Source of the DNA: Sulfuritalea sp.
GTDB lineage: Bacteria > Pseudomonadota > Gammaproteobacteria > Burkholderiales > Rhodocyclaceae
DNA length: 64,000 bases
NCBI GenBank assembly: GCA_016710465.1
Contig: JADJVS010000016.1
Span: 310,001 to 374,000 of the forward strand
Reading direction: 5' to 3'
Shown here: positions 62,764-64,000 of the stretch, piece after piece
Layout: every line of letters starts with the position of its first letter
Position numbering within the stretch: position 1 is the first letter of the stretch
The notes under the pieces: generated by a model
Seen by the model: only the letters and a program-made list of their open reading frames with translations
What the model was told of the DNA's origin: nothing
Databases searched by the model: none
Translations under genes and position numbers: made by a program

Positions 62764-63069
62764 TCGCCGTCTCCTGGTTGTTTGTCGCAGCGCTAGCGCC
62801 TCCGCCGTCACAGCATATCAACGCTCGTCTTCATTTTTGGGGCAAGTTGCTGTCACTGGCGGGTACTGCATTTCATGTGGCGCTTATGACGGCATTCTGG
62901 GTTGGTGGCAGCCTTTGGCACCATTATCGGTGCTGGGATTAAGCAGAATACACAGTAAATCACGCTAACCGAGACGTGCCACCCGAAATGCGTACTTTAC
63001 GGTCGCATTTCAGTCGCAAGCCACGCCCCTCCATTGCTACGATCACGATGTCGCAAAATGGAGTCTGAA
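62764..63069. other. Divergent intergenic region
   Basis: About 300 bp between divergent genes, more AT-rich than the flagellar region. It should hold both promoters. I see no convincing -35/-10 pair, repeat or RNA gene. Confidence 0.4.
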
Positions 63070-63381
63070 ATGAGCCACGTCACCACAAAAAATAGCCTGG
63101 AGATTCTGTCCCTGCGCTACGGTCGTTCTCTGCTTCCGCTCTCCATGGCTGCTCGCGAAATCGGCATCAACCTCCGAACGGCACACAATCAGATCAGCAA
63201 GGGGATATTCCCCGTTCCCACGATTCTGCAGGCCCGACGGCGCTATGTTCATGTCGAGGATCTGGCTGGGTACATCGATCGATTACGGCGCACTGGTGGA
63301 ACGGAGAGCCATCTCCCCATGAAAGTGACGCGGACGAAAGTACGTACGGAAAAGCTGGAAATTCAAACCAACCGTGCCTGA
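63070..63381 (+). CDS. Small DNA-binding-like protein, resembles pyocin activator PrtN
   Basis: About 103 residues from the ATG at 63070, which has GGAG six bases upstream; an ATG at 63058 is possible. The middle (LRYGRSLLPLSMAAREIGIN, then KGIFPVPTILQARRRYVHVE and DLAGYIDRLR) follows the layout of PrtN-type activators and phage excisionase-like winged helices. The tail is basic. PrtN proteins activate bacteriocin or prophage genes. The similarity is moderate, so a generic helix-turn-helix regulator is the safer reading. Confidence 0.55.
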   Translation: MSHVTTKNSLEILSLRYGRSLLPLSMAAREIGINLRTAHNQISKGIFPVPTILQARRRYVHVEDLAGYIDRLRRTGGTESHLPMKVTRTKVRTEKLEIQTNRA

Positions 63382-63469
63382 CGGTACGCCCCCGTGCGTT
63401 CTAATCCACCTGCGGCCACTGGACATCTGCGACATTCCACTATACTTATGACAAACAACAGGAGGAGCC

Positions 63470-63673
63470 ATGGTCATTCTCGAATCGTGCCCATTTTGCG
63501 GAAGTCAGCATGTGGAATCCAGCGAAGTAGACATCAACGGATGGATGGTTGAGTGCATGGATTGTCATGTGACCGGGCCTATCGGTCGAACCGAGGCTTT
63601 ATCTGTTGCTGCATGGAATAGGCGCCACCTGAAAGCACCTGTCGATTCGCAATCCGTTGCGACCGCCGCCTGA
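63470..63673 (+). CDS. Lar-like restriction-alleviation zinc-ribbon protein
   Basis: A 67-residue protein with the Lar family pattern: CPFCGS near the start, then CMDCHVTGP, and EALSVAAWNRR at the end. Four cysteines can bind one zinc. Lar proteins from lambdoid prophages modulate host restriction-modification; many uncharacterised homologues occur in phages and islands. AGGAGG lies before the ATG. It supports a mobile origin for this end of the window. Confidence 0.78.
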   Translation: MVILESCPFCGSQHVESSEVDINGWMVECMDCHVTGPIGRTEALSVAAWNRRHLKAPVDSQSVATAA

Positions 63674-63689
63674 TACCTCCCGAGAGGAA

Positions 63690-64000
63690 TCAGGAAACCT
63701 TGGTCAGACGTTCTGCTACCGACGGGTCGAATTCCTTCCTGGTTAGCAGTTCTCCAATCGTCGATTGTCGAGACTTGATCGCATCGGCGACGAACCTCCG
63801 TCGCTCTTCAATGACGGGCAGCACTTTCTCTCTCAAAAAATCTCGCTCGACCGGCAACAGCCGTTCGTCTCCGATAATCTTGGAGATAGCTTCCGGCAAA
63901 TCCGTGCTCATCCGCGACAAGACGCCGCGAACCAGCCTTGGTGCCACACCAGCCTCATAGGCCATCGCATCCCAGTGCGGCCCCTCTACCCAGCCAGGCT
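63690..64000 (-). CDS. Hypothetical protein, truncated by window edge
   Basis: The frame is open from the right edge (first visible residues PGWVEGPHWDAMAYEAG) to a stop at 63690, so the gene is probably longer than seen. About 102 residues are visible, including LPVERDFLREKVLPVIEERR and a helical C-terminus. A start at 63965 is possible but not required. No family recognised. Confidence 0.5.
   Translation of the reverse strand, partial: PGWVEGPHWDAMAYEAGVAPRLVRGVLSRMSTDLPEAISKIIGDERLLPVERDFLREKVLPVIEERRRFVADAIKSRQSTIGELLTRKEFDPSVAERLTKVS

Overview
The window is a chromosomal segment from a GC-rich, Gram-negative, polarly or sub-polarly flagellated bacterium. Gene content points to Betaproteobacteria, most likely near Rhodocyclales or Nitrosomonadales: a FleS/FleR (FlrB/FlrC) two-component pair, FlhF/FlhG, FlgI/FlgH outer rings, a YcgR-type PilZ brake, and sigma54 plus sigma28 promoters. 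The taxon is inferred from gene order and protein style, not from a search. About 59 of the 64 kb is one flagellar supercluster; the last 4 kb is unrelated accessory DNA.

Layout. 1-7.1 kb: a left-truncated soluble chemoreceptor with a CZB-like end, then a diguanylate cyclase, a membrane methyltransferase, an HD-GYP phosphodiesterase, a lipoprotein and an unusual alpha-carbonic anhydrase (all minus strand). 7.1-10.1 kb: fliE, fleR, fleS (minus). 10.3-21.6 kb: fliFGHIJKLMNOPQR (plus), covering the MS ring, switch, ATPase complex, hook-length ruler and export gate. 21.6-33.6 kb (minus): a lipoprotein and flgL, flgK, flgJ, flgI, flgH, flgG, a second flgE-like gene, flgF, flgE, flgD, flgC, flgB. 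33.8-35.4 kb (plus): flgA, flgM, flgN. 35.4-43.8 kb (minus): motD, motC, fliA, cheY, flhG-like, flhF, flhA, flhB. 44-48.6 kb (minus): ycgR, a FlhB C-terminal paralogue, a second fliK-like gene, fliT, fliS, fliD. 48.9-54 kb (plus): five tandem mini-flagellin genes and flaG. 54-60.2 kb: a TPR/O-GlcNAc-transferase-like enzyme, an unrecognised sigma28-linked gene, an HDOD protein, a frameshifted SPOR gene and a DUF2802-like gene. 60.2-64 kb: a gene-poor stretch, a large unknown protein, a PrtN-like regulator, a Lar-like zinc ribbon and a truncated ORF, which together look like mobile or phage-derived accessory DNA.

Regulation can be read from the DNA. Sigma54 sites (TGGCAC-N5-TTGC type) precede fliE, fliF, fliK, flgB, flgK and the second flgE, with weaker candidates before fliH and the glycosyltransferase. 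Sigma28 sites (TAAAGTTT-N11-GCCGATAA type) precede flgM, fliD, all five flagellins and the unknown gene at 57.3 kb, with a weaker candidate before the carbonic anhydrase. FleR and FliA, which would read these sites, are encoded here, as is the anti-sigma factor FlgM. In addition, a conserved element of about 48 bp (starting CTACGTA) occurs three times, each time upstream of and pointing at a motility gene: the chemoreceptor, fliH and cheY. I could not match it to a known regulator; it is the best candidate in the window for an undescribed regulatory circuit.

No master regulator (FlhDC or FleQ/FlrA), no cheA/W/R/B genes, no tRNA or rRNA genes, no CRISPR array and no complete insertion sequence were seen.
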